From: VRUE01 sp963774555
GTDB lineage: Bacteria > Actinomycetota > Thermoleophilia > Solirubrobacterales > 70-9
Assembly (NCBI GenBank): GCA_963774555.1
Contig: CAVZFL010000002.1
Coordinates: 186,001-250,000, forward strand
Length of the DNA: 64,000 nucleotides
Direction of reading: 5' to 3'
Shown here: positions 18,174 through 25,661 of the stretch, piece by piece
How positions within the stretch are numbered: position 1 is the first letter of the stretch
Layout of the letters: each line of letters starts with the position of its first letter
Notes under the pieces: model-generated
Seen by the model: the letters and a program-made list of their open reading frames with translations, nothing else
What the model was told of the DNA's origin: nothing
Databases searched by the model: none
Position numbers and translations under genes: made by a program

Positions 18174-19295
18174 ATGGCGAACGCTATGAGAACACTGGTC
18201 ACCGGAGGCGCCGGATTCATCGGCTCACACGTCGTCCGCGAGCTGCATGCGCGTGGAGAGGAAGTCGTCGTCCTCGACTCGCTGGAGGAGCAGGTCCACG
18301 GCGGCGTCGAGCCCGACCTGCCGGCATCGGTCGAGCTGATCGTCGGCGACGTCGGCGATGTCGAGGCCGCCGACCGCGCCCTGGCGGGCGTCGATCGCGT
18401 CGTCCATCTTGCCGCGGCGGTCGGGGTCGGCCAGTCGATGTATGAGATCGCCCGCTACACCGAGCTGAACACGATGGCCACGGCGCGTTTCCTCGAGCGC
18501 CTGATCGCGGTCCGGCCGCTGCCGGCCCGCCTCGTCGTCGCCTCCTCGATGTCGATCTACGGCGAGGGTGAGTACGTCTGCGCAACGCACGGTCGCCAGG
18601 CGCCCGGTCCCCGCCCGGAGGAGCAGCTGCTCGCCCGGGAGTGGGAGCTCGCCTGCCCCGAGTGCCGCCAGCCGCTGCGACCGCTGCCGACCAGCGAGGC
18701 AAAGCCGCTGCTGCCGACCTCCATCTACGCGATCAACAAGCGCGACCACGAGGAGATGTCGCTGGTCACCGGGGCCGCTTACGGGATCCCCACGGTCGCC
18801 CTGCGCTTCTTCAACGTCTACGGCGAGGGCCAGGCCCTCTCCAACCCCTACACCGGGGTCGCCGCGATCTTCGCCTCGCGCCTGCTCAACCAGCATGCGC
18901 CGATGGTCTTCGAGGACGGCGAGCAATCGCGCGATTTCACCCACGTCTCCGACATCGTCGCCGGCATCCTCGCCGCGCTCGAGTCCGAGCCCGCGGCGGG
19001 CCATGCGATCAACCTCGGCACCGGCCGGGCGACCTCGGTGGCACGGGTCGCCGAGGTGCTCGCCGACGGCATCGGCGTCGAGGTCGAGGCCGAGCTCAAC
19101 GGTCAGTACCGGGCCGGCGACATCCGTCATTGCTACGCCGACATCTCGCGCGCCGAGCAGCTGCTGGGCTACCGCCCGCAGGTGACCTTCGAGCAGGGCA
19201 TGGGGGCCCTGGTCGATTGGCTCGCGGACCAACAGGCGGTCGACCGGGTCGACGACGCCACCAGTGAGCTCGCCGCACGTGGCCTCACCCGCTGA
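18174..19295 (+). CDS. NAD-dependent epimerase, dTDP-L-rhamnose 4-epimerase-like
   Basis: 373 residues. The NAD motif VTGGAGFIGSHVVREL is at the N-terminus, the catalytic Tyr-Lys pair is in SIYAINKRDHEE, and RFFNVYGEGQALSNPYTGVAAIF follows. An insert of about 35 residues contains CATHG and CPECRQPL (Cys/His pairs that may bind a metal). From memory this insert is typical of proteins annotated as dTDP-L-rhamnose 4-epimerase, which make dTDP-6-deoxy-L-talose. It overlaps the next glycosyltransferase gene by 32 bp, so the product is probably used by that enzyme. The start may be 18174 or the ATG at 18186. Confidence 0.75.
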   Translation: MANAMRTLVTGGAGFIGSHVVRELHARGEEVVVLDSLEEQVHGGVEPDLPASVELIVGDVGDVEAADRALAGVDRVVHLAAAVGVGQSMYEIARYTELNTMATARFLERLIAVRPLPARLVVASSMSIYGEGEYVCATHGRQAPGPRPEEQLLAREWELACPECRQPLRPLPTSEAKPLLPTSIYAINKRDHEEMSLVTGAAYGIPTVALRFFNVYGEGQALSNPYTGVAAIFASRLLNQHAPMVFEDGEQSRDFTHVSDIVAGILAALESEPAAGHAINLGTGRATSVARVAEVLADGIGVEVEAELNGQYRAGDIRHCYADISRAEQLLGYRPQVTFEQGMGALVDWLADQQAVDRVDDATSELAARGLTR

Positions 19296-20274
19296 GAGAC
19301 CGCTGCCGGCAGCGGGGGCTCGGCCCGACCTGGCGATCGTCGTCGTCTCGACCAACGAGGCCAGCTGGCTGGAGCCGTGCCTGCGCACCGCCCTCGCCGC
19401 CGCTGGAGAGGCCTCGCTCGACGTCGTCGTCGTCGACAACGAATCGAGCGACGGCACGCGCGAGCTGGTCGAATCCGACTTCCCCTCGGTTCGCCTCGTC
19501 GACTCGCAAAACCACGGCTTCTCCCACGCCAACAACAGGGGAGCCGCCACCTGCGAGGCGCGCTACGTCCTCTTCCTCAATCCCGACACCGAAATCGTCT
19601 CCGGCACCTTCGGCGAGCTGATCGAGGCAATGGACAGCCGGCCCGAGGTCGGCCTGATCGGGGTCCGGCAGCTGACCGGCGACGGCACGCTGTGGCCGAC
19701 GATCCGCTACTTCCCCAGCCTGCCCCGCGCGATCGGCGAGGCCCTGGGCTCGGAGAGCTGGCCGCGCCGGGGGCGCTGGGCCGGCGAGCGCGAGCTGGAC
19801 CTCGAGCTCTACGACCGCGAGCACCCCTGCGACTGGACCTCCGGCTCCTTCATGCTGGCCCGGCGCGAGGCATTGATGAGCTCCGGCCTGCTCGACGAGC
19901 GCTTCTTCATCTACTCCGAGGAGACCGACCTCTGCCTGCGGATCAAGCAGGCCGGCTGGGAGATCCGCCACCTGCCGACGATGACGATCGTGCACCACGC
20001 CGGCAAGGGCGGGGTGCGACCGAAGATGAGCGCCCAGGGCGCCTATGCCCGCCGCCAGTACGCCGACAAGCACTTCTCGCAACCCCGACGCTCCGCCTAC
20101 CTGGGAGCGGTTCTCGCCGGACACGCGATTCGTGCCGTCGCCCTCCGGCGGCGGCCGGAAGCAAAGGCCCGCAGGGCCGCCGAGCTGACCGCGATCCGGA
20201 CCCTGATCGGCCGCTCCGAGCCACCCTTCGGGCCTCCGCCGTCGACAGCGCTCGCCCGGCTTGGGGACCGCTGA
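19264..20274 (+). CDS. Family 2 glycosyltransferase, rhamnosyltransferase-like
   Basis: 336 residues starting at a GTG inside the preceding epimerase gene. It has the GT-A signature of WbbL-type rhamnosyltransferases: LAIVVVSTNEASWLEPCL, VVVVDNESSDGTRELVE, HGFSHANNRGA, YVLFLNPDTEI, CDWTSGSFMLARREAL and DERFFIYSEETDLCLRIKQAGW followed by a conserved HHAGKGG. These enzymes transfer a 6-deoxyhexose onto a lipid-linked acceptor at the cytosolic membrane face. Position after a deoxysugar epimerase supports a deoxysugar donor. The basic C-terminus may contact the membrane. Confidence 0.85.
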   Translation: MSSPHVASPAERPLPAAGARPDLAIVVVSTNEASWLEPCLRTALAAAGEASLDVVVVDNESSDGTRELVESDFPSVRLVDSQNHGFSHANNRGAATCEARYVLFLNPDTEIVSGTFGELIEAMDSRPEVGLIGVRQLTGDGTLWPTIRYFPSLPRAIGEALGSESWPRRGRWAGERELDLELYDREHPCDWTSGSFMLARREALMSSGLLDERFFIYSEETDLCLRIKQAGWEIRHLPTMTIVHHAGKGGVRPKMSAQGAYARRQYADKHFSQPRRSAYLGAVLAGHAIRAVALRRRPEAKARRAAELTAIRTLIGRSEPPFGPPPSTALARLGDR

Positions 20275-20360
20275 CGGCTCGTTAGGTCTTCCCCCGTTTT
20301 TCCACCCCTCGCCCGCCCGTCCCACCGCAAGTCCGCGACGCGCGAGTCGTTTGTCTTTTG

Positions 20361-21450
20361 ATGAACCTCGACCACGCAATCGAGACCCTCGTCGTCGGCT
20401 ACGGCTACTGGGGGCCGAACATCGCCCGCAACATCGCCGAACGGCCCGAGTTCCACCTGGCCGGGCTCTGCGAGCGCGACGATCGCCGCATCGAGGAGTT
20501 TCGCCGCCGCACCCCCGGGGTGCCCTGCGAGCGCGACCTCGACGCCGCACTGGCCGATCTCAACGTCGAAGCGGTGGCGATCGCCACCCCGCCCCACACC
20601 CACTACGAGCTGGTCCGCCGTGCGCTCGAAGCCGGCAAGCACGTGCTGGTCGAGAAGCCGCTCGCGGCGCAGCGCCGACGAGGCGGTCGAGCTGATCGCC
20701 CTTGCCGAGGAGCTCGGCCTGGTGCTGATGCCCGGGCACACCTTCCTCTACAGCCCCTCCGTCAACAAGATCCGCAGCCTGATCGAAGAGGACGTGCTGG
20801 GGGAGATCTACTTCGTCACCTCCTCGCGAATGAACCTCGGCCTCTACCAGCAGGACGGCGTCGTGCTCGACCTCGCCCCCCACGATCTCTCGATCCTGCT
20901 GCACTGGCTGCGCGACCCGCTGGTCGAGGTGACCGCCAACGGCCGCAGCGTCTTCCAGGACGGCATCCACGAGACGGCCTTCATCACCCTGCGCTTCGCC
21001 GGCGGCGCCCAGGCCAACGTGCAGCTCTCCTGGCTGGCGCCGCGCAAGATGCGCCAGATGGTCGTCGTCGGCAGTCGCCGGATGGTCCAGTACGAGGACA
21101 CCGCCGCTGATGACTCGGTGCGAATCTACGACCGCGGCCTCGACTTCTCCGAGCCCCCCGCCAACTTCGGCGAGTACCGCCTCACCTACCGCACCGGTGA
21201 CATGATCGCCCCCCAGATCGAGGCCTCCGAGCCGCTCGGGCTCGAGCTGAAGGACTTCGCCTCGGCGATCCTCGAGGGGACCGTGCCCGTCTCGAGCTCG
21301 CGCCTCGGACTCGAGGTCGTCTTCGCGCTGGAGGCGTTGCAGGAGTCGCTGCACGCCCATGGCGTGCCGGTGGCGGTCCGCTCCGTCGACGACGTTCTCG
21401 CCGGCGCCGGGGTTCCGGCGATCGCCGGCGCGCGTCGCAACGGCCACTAG
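20361..21450 (+). CDS. Gfo/Idh/MocA-family oxidoreductase (one frameshift near 20670)
   Basis: The N-terminal NAD(P)-binding half reads IETLVVGYGYWGPNIARNIA, LCERDDRRIEEF, AVAIATPPHTHYELVRRALEAG and KHVLVEKPLAA. The rest, in another frame, reads SADEAVELIALAEELGLVLMPGHTFLYSP, EIYFVTSSRMNLGLYQQ and LDLAPHDLSILLHWL. These are the standard motifs of WlbA-like nucleotide-sugar dehydrogenases. Removing one base from the GCGGCGCAGCGCC stretch near 20670 restores a continuous protein of about 362 residues, so a base-calling error is probable. It likely oxidises a sugar nucleotide, perhaps for the aminotransferase at 1245-2385. Confidence 0.82.
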
Positions 21451-21602
21451 AGAAGCTACTTAGGGCCCCTGCGGTCAATCACCCAGGGCCCACCCGGGTT
21501 CAGTGCGGACCCGCGCCAATGCAGGCGATTCGTGGCTAGTACATCCGTTTGGGCGCAACCGGATTCGTCCACCGCGAAGGCGGCCGGACCGACATTCGGG
21601 GC

Positions 21603-23846
21603 ATGCTTGGAAAAAGAACCCCATCCGTTCGGGCCCACCGTGGCCGCTCCCCCCGTCCCCTGTCCGTCTTCGTCATCGCCTGCCTCGCCTTTGCCTCCCT
21701 AGGCGCCAGCTGGGCGGTCGCCCAGTCCACCGGCTGGTTCGGACAGCGCCCTCACCGCGCGATCGACGCAAAATCGCAAAGGGCCGTGAACCACGGCGGA
21801 TCGGGCCCCTCTCTGAGCTTCCGCCAATCGCTGGACGGATGCCGTACCCGTCGCTGGCGCCGCAGCTGCGACGTCACGCCCCCCCAGACGACGATCACCG
21901 CCCAGCCTTCAGCGACGACGACCGAAACGGCTGCCGGCTTCTCCTTTGGCTCCAGCGAGAGCTCGACCTTCGCCTGCAAGCTCGACGCCGGCAACTGGAC
22001 TTCGTGCAGATCTCCCAAGGCCTATTCGGGAGTGAGCGTCGGTGCCCACAGCTTCTCGGTGCGGGCGACTGACGGTGCCGGCAACGTCGACACGACCCCG
22101 GCCAGCGCCGGCTGGACGGTCCAGGCGCCTCCGCCGCCGGCCGAAACTCCTCCTCCCGCGGAACCGCCAACCGAAACGACTCCTCCGCCCGACACCACAC
22201 CTCCCGATACGACGATCACAGCGCAGCCGCCGGCCAGCACGACGGAAACCGCTGCGAGCCTCTCCTTCTCCTCCAGCGAGAGCGGCTCGACCTTCGCCTG
22301 CAAGCTCGACACCGGCAGCTGGGCCTCCTGCAGCTCGCCGAAGGCCTACTCGGGCCTGAGCGTCGGTGCCCACAGCTTCTCTGTGCGAGCGACGGACGGC
22401 TCGGGCAACGTGGACGCGACACCTGCCAGCGCCAGCTGGACGGTGGAAACCCCGCCCGACACCACGCCTCCAAATACGACGATCACGGCCCAACCCCCGG
22501 CCAATACGACGGAAACCGCTGCCAGCTTCTCCTTCAGCGCCAGCGAGTCCGGCTCCACCTTCGCCTGCAAGCTCGACACGGGCAGCTGGGCCTCTTGCAG
22601 CTCGCCTAAGAGCTATTCAGGGTTGAGCGTCGGTGCTCACAGCTTCTCCGTGCGAGCAACCGACGGTGCCGGCAACGTAGATTCGACGCCCGCCAGCGCC
22701 AGCTGGACGGTTGAAACGGTGGAAACTCCACCTGACACCACACCTCCCAACACGACGATCACAGCGCAGCCGCCGGCCAGCACGACGGAAACCGCTGCGA
22801 GCCTCTCCTTCTCCTCCAGCGAGAGCGGCTCGACCTTCGCCTGCAAGCTCGACACCGGCAGCTGGGCCTCCTGCAGCTCGCCGAAGGCCTACTCGGGCCT
22901 GAGCGTCGGTGCCCACAGCTTCTCTGTGCGAGCGACGGATGGCTCGGGCAACGTGGATGCCACCCCTGCCAGCGCCAGCTGGACGGTGGAAGCGCCTGCC
23001 TCTCCGGGCACGCACTGCTTCGCCTCGCCGCATACCTGCGGCTACCCGGACGAAACGAACACCGGAGCCAGCGGCACCCTCACGCCGTCCGGTTCGATCA
23101 CGGTCTCGACCAACGGGGCCGTCGTCAAAGACAAGGAAGTCAGCGGCAAGATCACGATCAACGCCAACAACGTGACGATCGAAAACGTCAAGGTCATCCA
23201 GACCGCGACGGGCAGCGGCACGCAGGCGATCAGCAACAACGGCTCCGGCAACGTGATCAGGAACGTCACCGCCGCCGGCAAAGGCACCGGCTCGAACACG
23301 ATCGAGGCTGCGGTGCGCGGCTTCAACGGGGTCACGCTCGAACGCGACTACTTCTACAACTGCAACGAGTGCATGCAGGGCGGCGGGACCGTCAAGGACT
23401 CCTACATGGTCGTTTCCTCGATCTACTCCGGCGCCCACGCCGAGGACATCTACATCTGCTCGGACACCGTCAACGTCAATCACTCGACCCTGGTCAACAG
23501 CGTCAACCAGACGGCCACGGTCTTCGGCGACACGATCTGCGGCGGCGGCAACGTCTACACGGTCACCAACAGCCTGCTCGCCGGCAGCGGCTACGTCTTC
23601 TATCCGCAGGCCAACAATACGAACCCCCCGGGCGCCCAGACGACGATCACGGGCAACCACATCGCCCGCTGCCTGGGCACTCCCGAAACCAAAGAAAGCG
23701 GCCACTGGTACTGCAAAGGCGGCTCGGACTCCAACGGCATCTATCCCTTCGGCGGCAGCTACGGAATAGGCGCCTACTTCTCCGGGGCGACCACCTGGTC
23801 CGGGAACGTCTGGGACGACAACCTCGCGACGATCCCCGAACCGTAG
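21603..23846 (+). CDS. Secreted Ig-like repeat protein with C-terminal beta-helix (paralog C)
   Basis: About 747 residues. A signal anchor (LSVFVIACLAFASLGASWAVA) is followed by four Ig-like repeats of about 85-95 residues, each with PxTTITAQP, ETAA-SFS-SSE, STFACKLD, W-SC-SPK-YSG, SVGAHSFSVRATDG and a closing WTVE. Repeats 2 and 4 are almost identical in DNA. The C-terminal 280 residues form the beta-helix domain shared with paralogs A and B: CGYPDETNTG, AEDIYICSDTVNVNHSTLVN, QTATVFGDTICG, TNSLLAGSGYVFYPQAN. A cell-surface role is likely: Ig-like stalk plus glycan-interacting head. Another ATG lies at 21549, but 21603 places the signal segment properly. Confidence 0.78.
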   Translation: MLGKRTPSVRAHRGRSPRPLSVFVIACLAFASLGASWAVAQSTGWFGQRPHRAIDAKSQRAVNHGGSGPSLSFRQSLDGCRTRRWRRSCDVTPPQTTITAQPSATTTETAAGFSFGSSESSTFACKLDAGNWTSCRSPKAYSGVSVGAHSFSVRATDGAGNVDTTPASAGWTVQAPPPPAETPPPAEPPTETTPPPDTTPPDTTITAQPPASTTETAASLSFSSSESGSTFACKLDTGSWASCSSPKAYSGLSVGAHSFSVRATDGSGNVDATPASASWTVETPPDTTPPNTTITAQPPANTTETAASFSFSASESGSTFACKLDTGSWASCSSPKSYSGLSVGAHSFSVRATDGAGNVDSTPASASWTVETVETPPDTTPPNTTITAQPPASTTETAASLSFSSSESGSTFACKLDTGSWASCSSPKAYSGLSVGAHSFSVRATDGSGNVDATPASASWTVEAPASPGTHCFASPHTCGYPDETNTGASGTLTPSGSITVSTNGAVVKDKEVSGKITINANNVTIENVKVIQTATGSGTQAISNNGSGNVIRNVTAAGKGTGSNTIEAAVRGFNGVTLERDYFYNCNECMQGGGTVKDSYMVVSSIYSGAHAEDIYICSDTVNVNHSTLVNSVNQTATVFGDTICGGGNVYTVTNSLLAGSGYVFYPQANNTNPPGAQTTITGNHIARCLGTPETKESGHWYCKGGSDSNGIYPFGGSYGIGAYFSGATTWSGNVWDDNLATIPEP
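22211..22990 (+). repeat. Ig-like repeat array, near-identical second and fourth units
   Basis: The stretch starting at 22211 and the one starting at 22754 match almost base for base for over 200 bp, with only a few changes near their ends (for example GGACGG versus GGATGG). The spacing of 543 bp equals two repeat units. The unit between them (about 22475-22720) is clearly more diverged. This points to recent duplication of a two-unit block or to gene conversion. Confidence 0.85.
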
Positions 23847-23873
23847 GCGACTGAGGGCGACCTCGCCGGGACC

Positions 23874-24251
23874 CTAGGCTCGGGTCTCGGCGGGATTGGC
23901 TGACGCCCGGCCGACCTGCACCCTCACGCCGGAAGCCGTCCCCAAGCGGCGATCGAGGTCGGCGAGGTAAACCAGCACCGCGTGCGTGGCAAGTCGATCC
24001 ACCGTGGTTCCCTGCCGCTTCGCCTCGCGCTCGAGCGCCAGCCTGGTCTCTTCATCGACGATCGGGTCGAGCGAAAGCGCCGCCTCGCGCTGGGGCTCGT
24101 CCCGGCAGAAGCTGGGAACGCCGATCGGCCCATGGCCAGACCTCAGCTTCTCGGCGTACTCGCGCAGCGCCAGGAGGACTTCCCTGGAGACCTTGGCCCC
24201 CGGACGGGACCAAATCTCCTTGGATGCGAATGTGCCAAGCGTAACTTTCAT
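23874..24251 (-). CDS. Small conserved protein, paralog of 25153-25527
   Basis: 125 residues, no recognised catalytic motif. The N-terminus MKVTLGTFASKEIWS is followed by a helical region, and the C-terminal part LDPIVDEETRLALEREAKRQGTTVDRLATHAVLVYLADLDRR looks like a helix-turn-helix or ribbon-helix-helix-type dimer segment. That block aligns with IDDALWEALEQEAERQHTSAEQMLEHAVLYFAAELD in the protein on the far side of the sigma factor gene. The two probably share a role, perhaps in DNA binding or in controlling the sigma factor. This is inference from sequence pattern and location. Confidence 0.65.
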   Translation of the reverse strand: MKVTLGTFASKEIWSRPGAKVSREVLLALREYAEKLRSGHGPIGVPSFCRDEPQREAALSLDPIVDEETRLALEREAKRQGTTVDRLATHAVLVYLADLDRRLGTASGVRVQVGRASANPAETRA

Positions 24252-24522
24252 CGGGCCTCTTAGAAAGCAAACTCCCCGGGGCTGCCCAAGATTTTCACGC
24301 CCCTACCCAGAATCCTCCTAACTTCCACCCCCAATACCTGTGCAATTGCGACGACTTGAGCCCAAGGATGAGATTTAGACGAATATTGGGCATTGACAAT
24401 CGGACGAAAGGCCATGATTCTTCGCCGCGCACTTGCAGCAGCCCAAATCCATTTTTTGCAAAGACCATTGAAAACTCCACTTCAGACTCCCCAATTTGCG
24501 GGAGGCGTGCGAGGCCAGAAAA
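24252..24522. other. Intergenic region upstream of the sigma factor gene
   Basis: About 270 bp of visibly lower GC than the surroundings, with runs such as AAGATTTTCAC and ATTTTTTGC. It separates the divergent small gene from the ECF sigma gene and presumably carries promoters for both. I see no convincing -35/-10 pair or inverted repeat. A 61-residue frame on the minus strand here has no ribosome site and no recognisable features. Confidence 0.5.
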
Positions 24523-25143
24523 TTGACCAGTCCTAACGCGAAATCAGATCCAGGGTTGGCGAATCTCACCGACGATGCCGCCCGGCCGGGCAACAGCCAC
24601 CTCGTCCAGCAAGCGATCGAGAGTGCTCAAGCCGGTGACCCCGAGGGCCTGCATTTCCTCTACGTGCGCTACGCGGCCGACGTGCAGCGCTTCGTCAACA
24701 GCCTGGTCAAGGACCATCACGAGGCCGAGGACATCACCCAGAACGTCTTCGCCAAGCTGATGAAGGCGATCAAGCGCTACGAGCAGCGCGAGGTTCCCTT
24801 CGTCGCCTGGATCATGCGGGTCGCTCGCAACGCGGCGCTCGACCACATGCGCGCCCGGCGGGCGATTCCCACCGAGGAAGTGCGGATCGCCGACAACGGA
24901 CAGGCCCAGGTGGGCATCGATCGCGGCCGCGACCTGCGCCACGCCCTCGATCAGCTGCCCGACGATCAGCGCGAGGTATTGATCCTCCGCCACATCGCCG
25001 GCCTCTCCCCGGTCGAGATCGCGGCCACGCTCGAGAAGTCGGAGAGCTCGGTCCACGGGCTCCACCATCGCGGCCGGCGCAGCCTGCAGGCGACGCTTGC
25101 GGAAATCGGCGCGGCGCCGGTGGTCGCGCCTCCGGCTGCCTAG
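24523..25143 (+). CDS. ECF-family RNA polymerase sigma factor
   Basis: About 206 residues from a TTG at 24523 (a TTG at 24496 is also in frame). Region 2 is seen in GDPEGLHFLYVRYAADVQRFVNSLV, HHEAEDITQNVFAKLMKAI and VPFVAWIMRVARNAALDHMRARR. Region 4 is seen in ALDQLPDDQREVLILRHIAGLSPVEIAATL followed by a recognition helix with HGLHHRGRRSLQATL. There is no fused anti-sigma domain and no zinc-finger anti-sigma gene next door. Instead, two homologous small proteins flank it on the opposite strand and are candidates for its control. The final residues are Ala/Pro-rich. Confidence 0.9.
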   Translation: MTSPNAKSDPGLANLTDDAARPGNSHLVQQAIESAQAGDPEGLHFLYVRYAADVQRFVNSLVKDHHEAEDITQNVFAKLMKAIKRYEQREVPFVAWIMRVARNAALDHMRARRAIPTEEVRIADNGQAQVGIDRGRDLRHALDQLPDDQREVLILRHIAGLSPVEIAATLEKSESSVHGLHHRGRRSLQATLAEIGAAPVVAPPAA

Positions 25144-25152
25144 CGCCCTCGC

Positions 25153-25527
25153 TCAGGCCTCCTCGAGATCGCCGAGGATGCGCTCGGTGACGCGGCCGGC
25201 GTCGAGCTCGGCGGCGAAGTAGAGCACAGCGTGCTCCAGCATCTGCTCGGCGCTCGTGTGCTGGCGCTCAGCCTCCTGCTCGAGCGCTTCCCATAGAGCG
25301 TCGTCGATGTTGAGGCTGAGCTCGACGTCCTCGTCGGATCGACGCCGGCCCAGAAAGGCCGGGTACAGCCAGCCGGCCTCGGCGCTGCTCCTGGCGCCGA
25401 GATAGCAACGGATCGCTTCCGCTGCGGCTGTTGACGCATGCCCGTTGCCGTTTTCATCGTCGCCGACGATCGCCTGGCTGGCCAGCCGGCCCAGATGAAC
25501 GATCACTGCGCGCTTCACGTTCCTCAC
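25153..25527 (-). CDS. Small conserved protein, paralog of 23874-24251
   Basis: About 124 residues from a GTG at 25527 or 25518; a GGAGGA precedes both. It begins VKRAVIVHLGRLASQAIVG, matching the MKVTLGTFASKEI start of the other copy. It has a middle ASTAAAEAIRCYLGAR and ends with IDDALWEALEQEAERQHTSAEQMLEHAVLYFAAELDAGRVTERIL. The C-terminal half is predicted helical and is the most conserved part between the two. It converges with the sigma factor gene (9 bp apart). No known family is recognised; a regulatory role is inferred only from location and small size. Confidence 0.65.
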   Translation of the reverse strand: MRNVKRAVIVHLGRLASQAIVGDDENGNGHASTAAAEAIRCYLGARSSAEAGWLYPAFLGRRRSDEDVELSLNIDDALWEALEQEAERQHTSAEQMLEHAVLYFAAELDAGRVTERILGDLEEA

Positions 25528-25661
25528 CGATCCTCCTCCCTGCCCCAAATCGGCGCCTCCGAGACCATCGTATATCAGTCCGGTGCCGGGGAACTGCTGT
25601 TTTATGAGAAAACGCTTTGCCGGACCGGATGTCAGACGAGATTCGCGGCTGGCGTCCGGAG

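Noticed and set aside
24295..24480. Minus-strand frame of 61 residues upstream of the sigma gene
   Set aside because: No ribosome site, no homologous look, and it lies in the AT-richer presumed promoter region.
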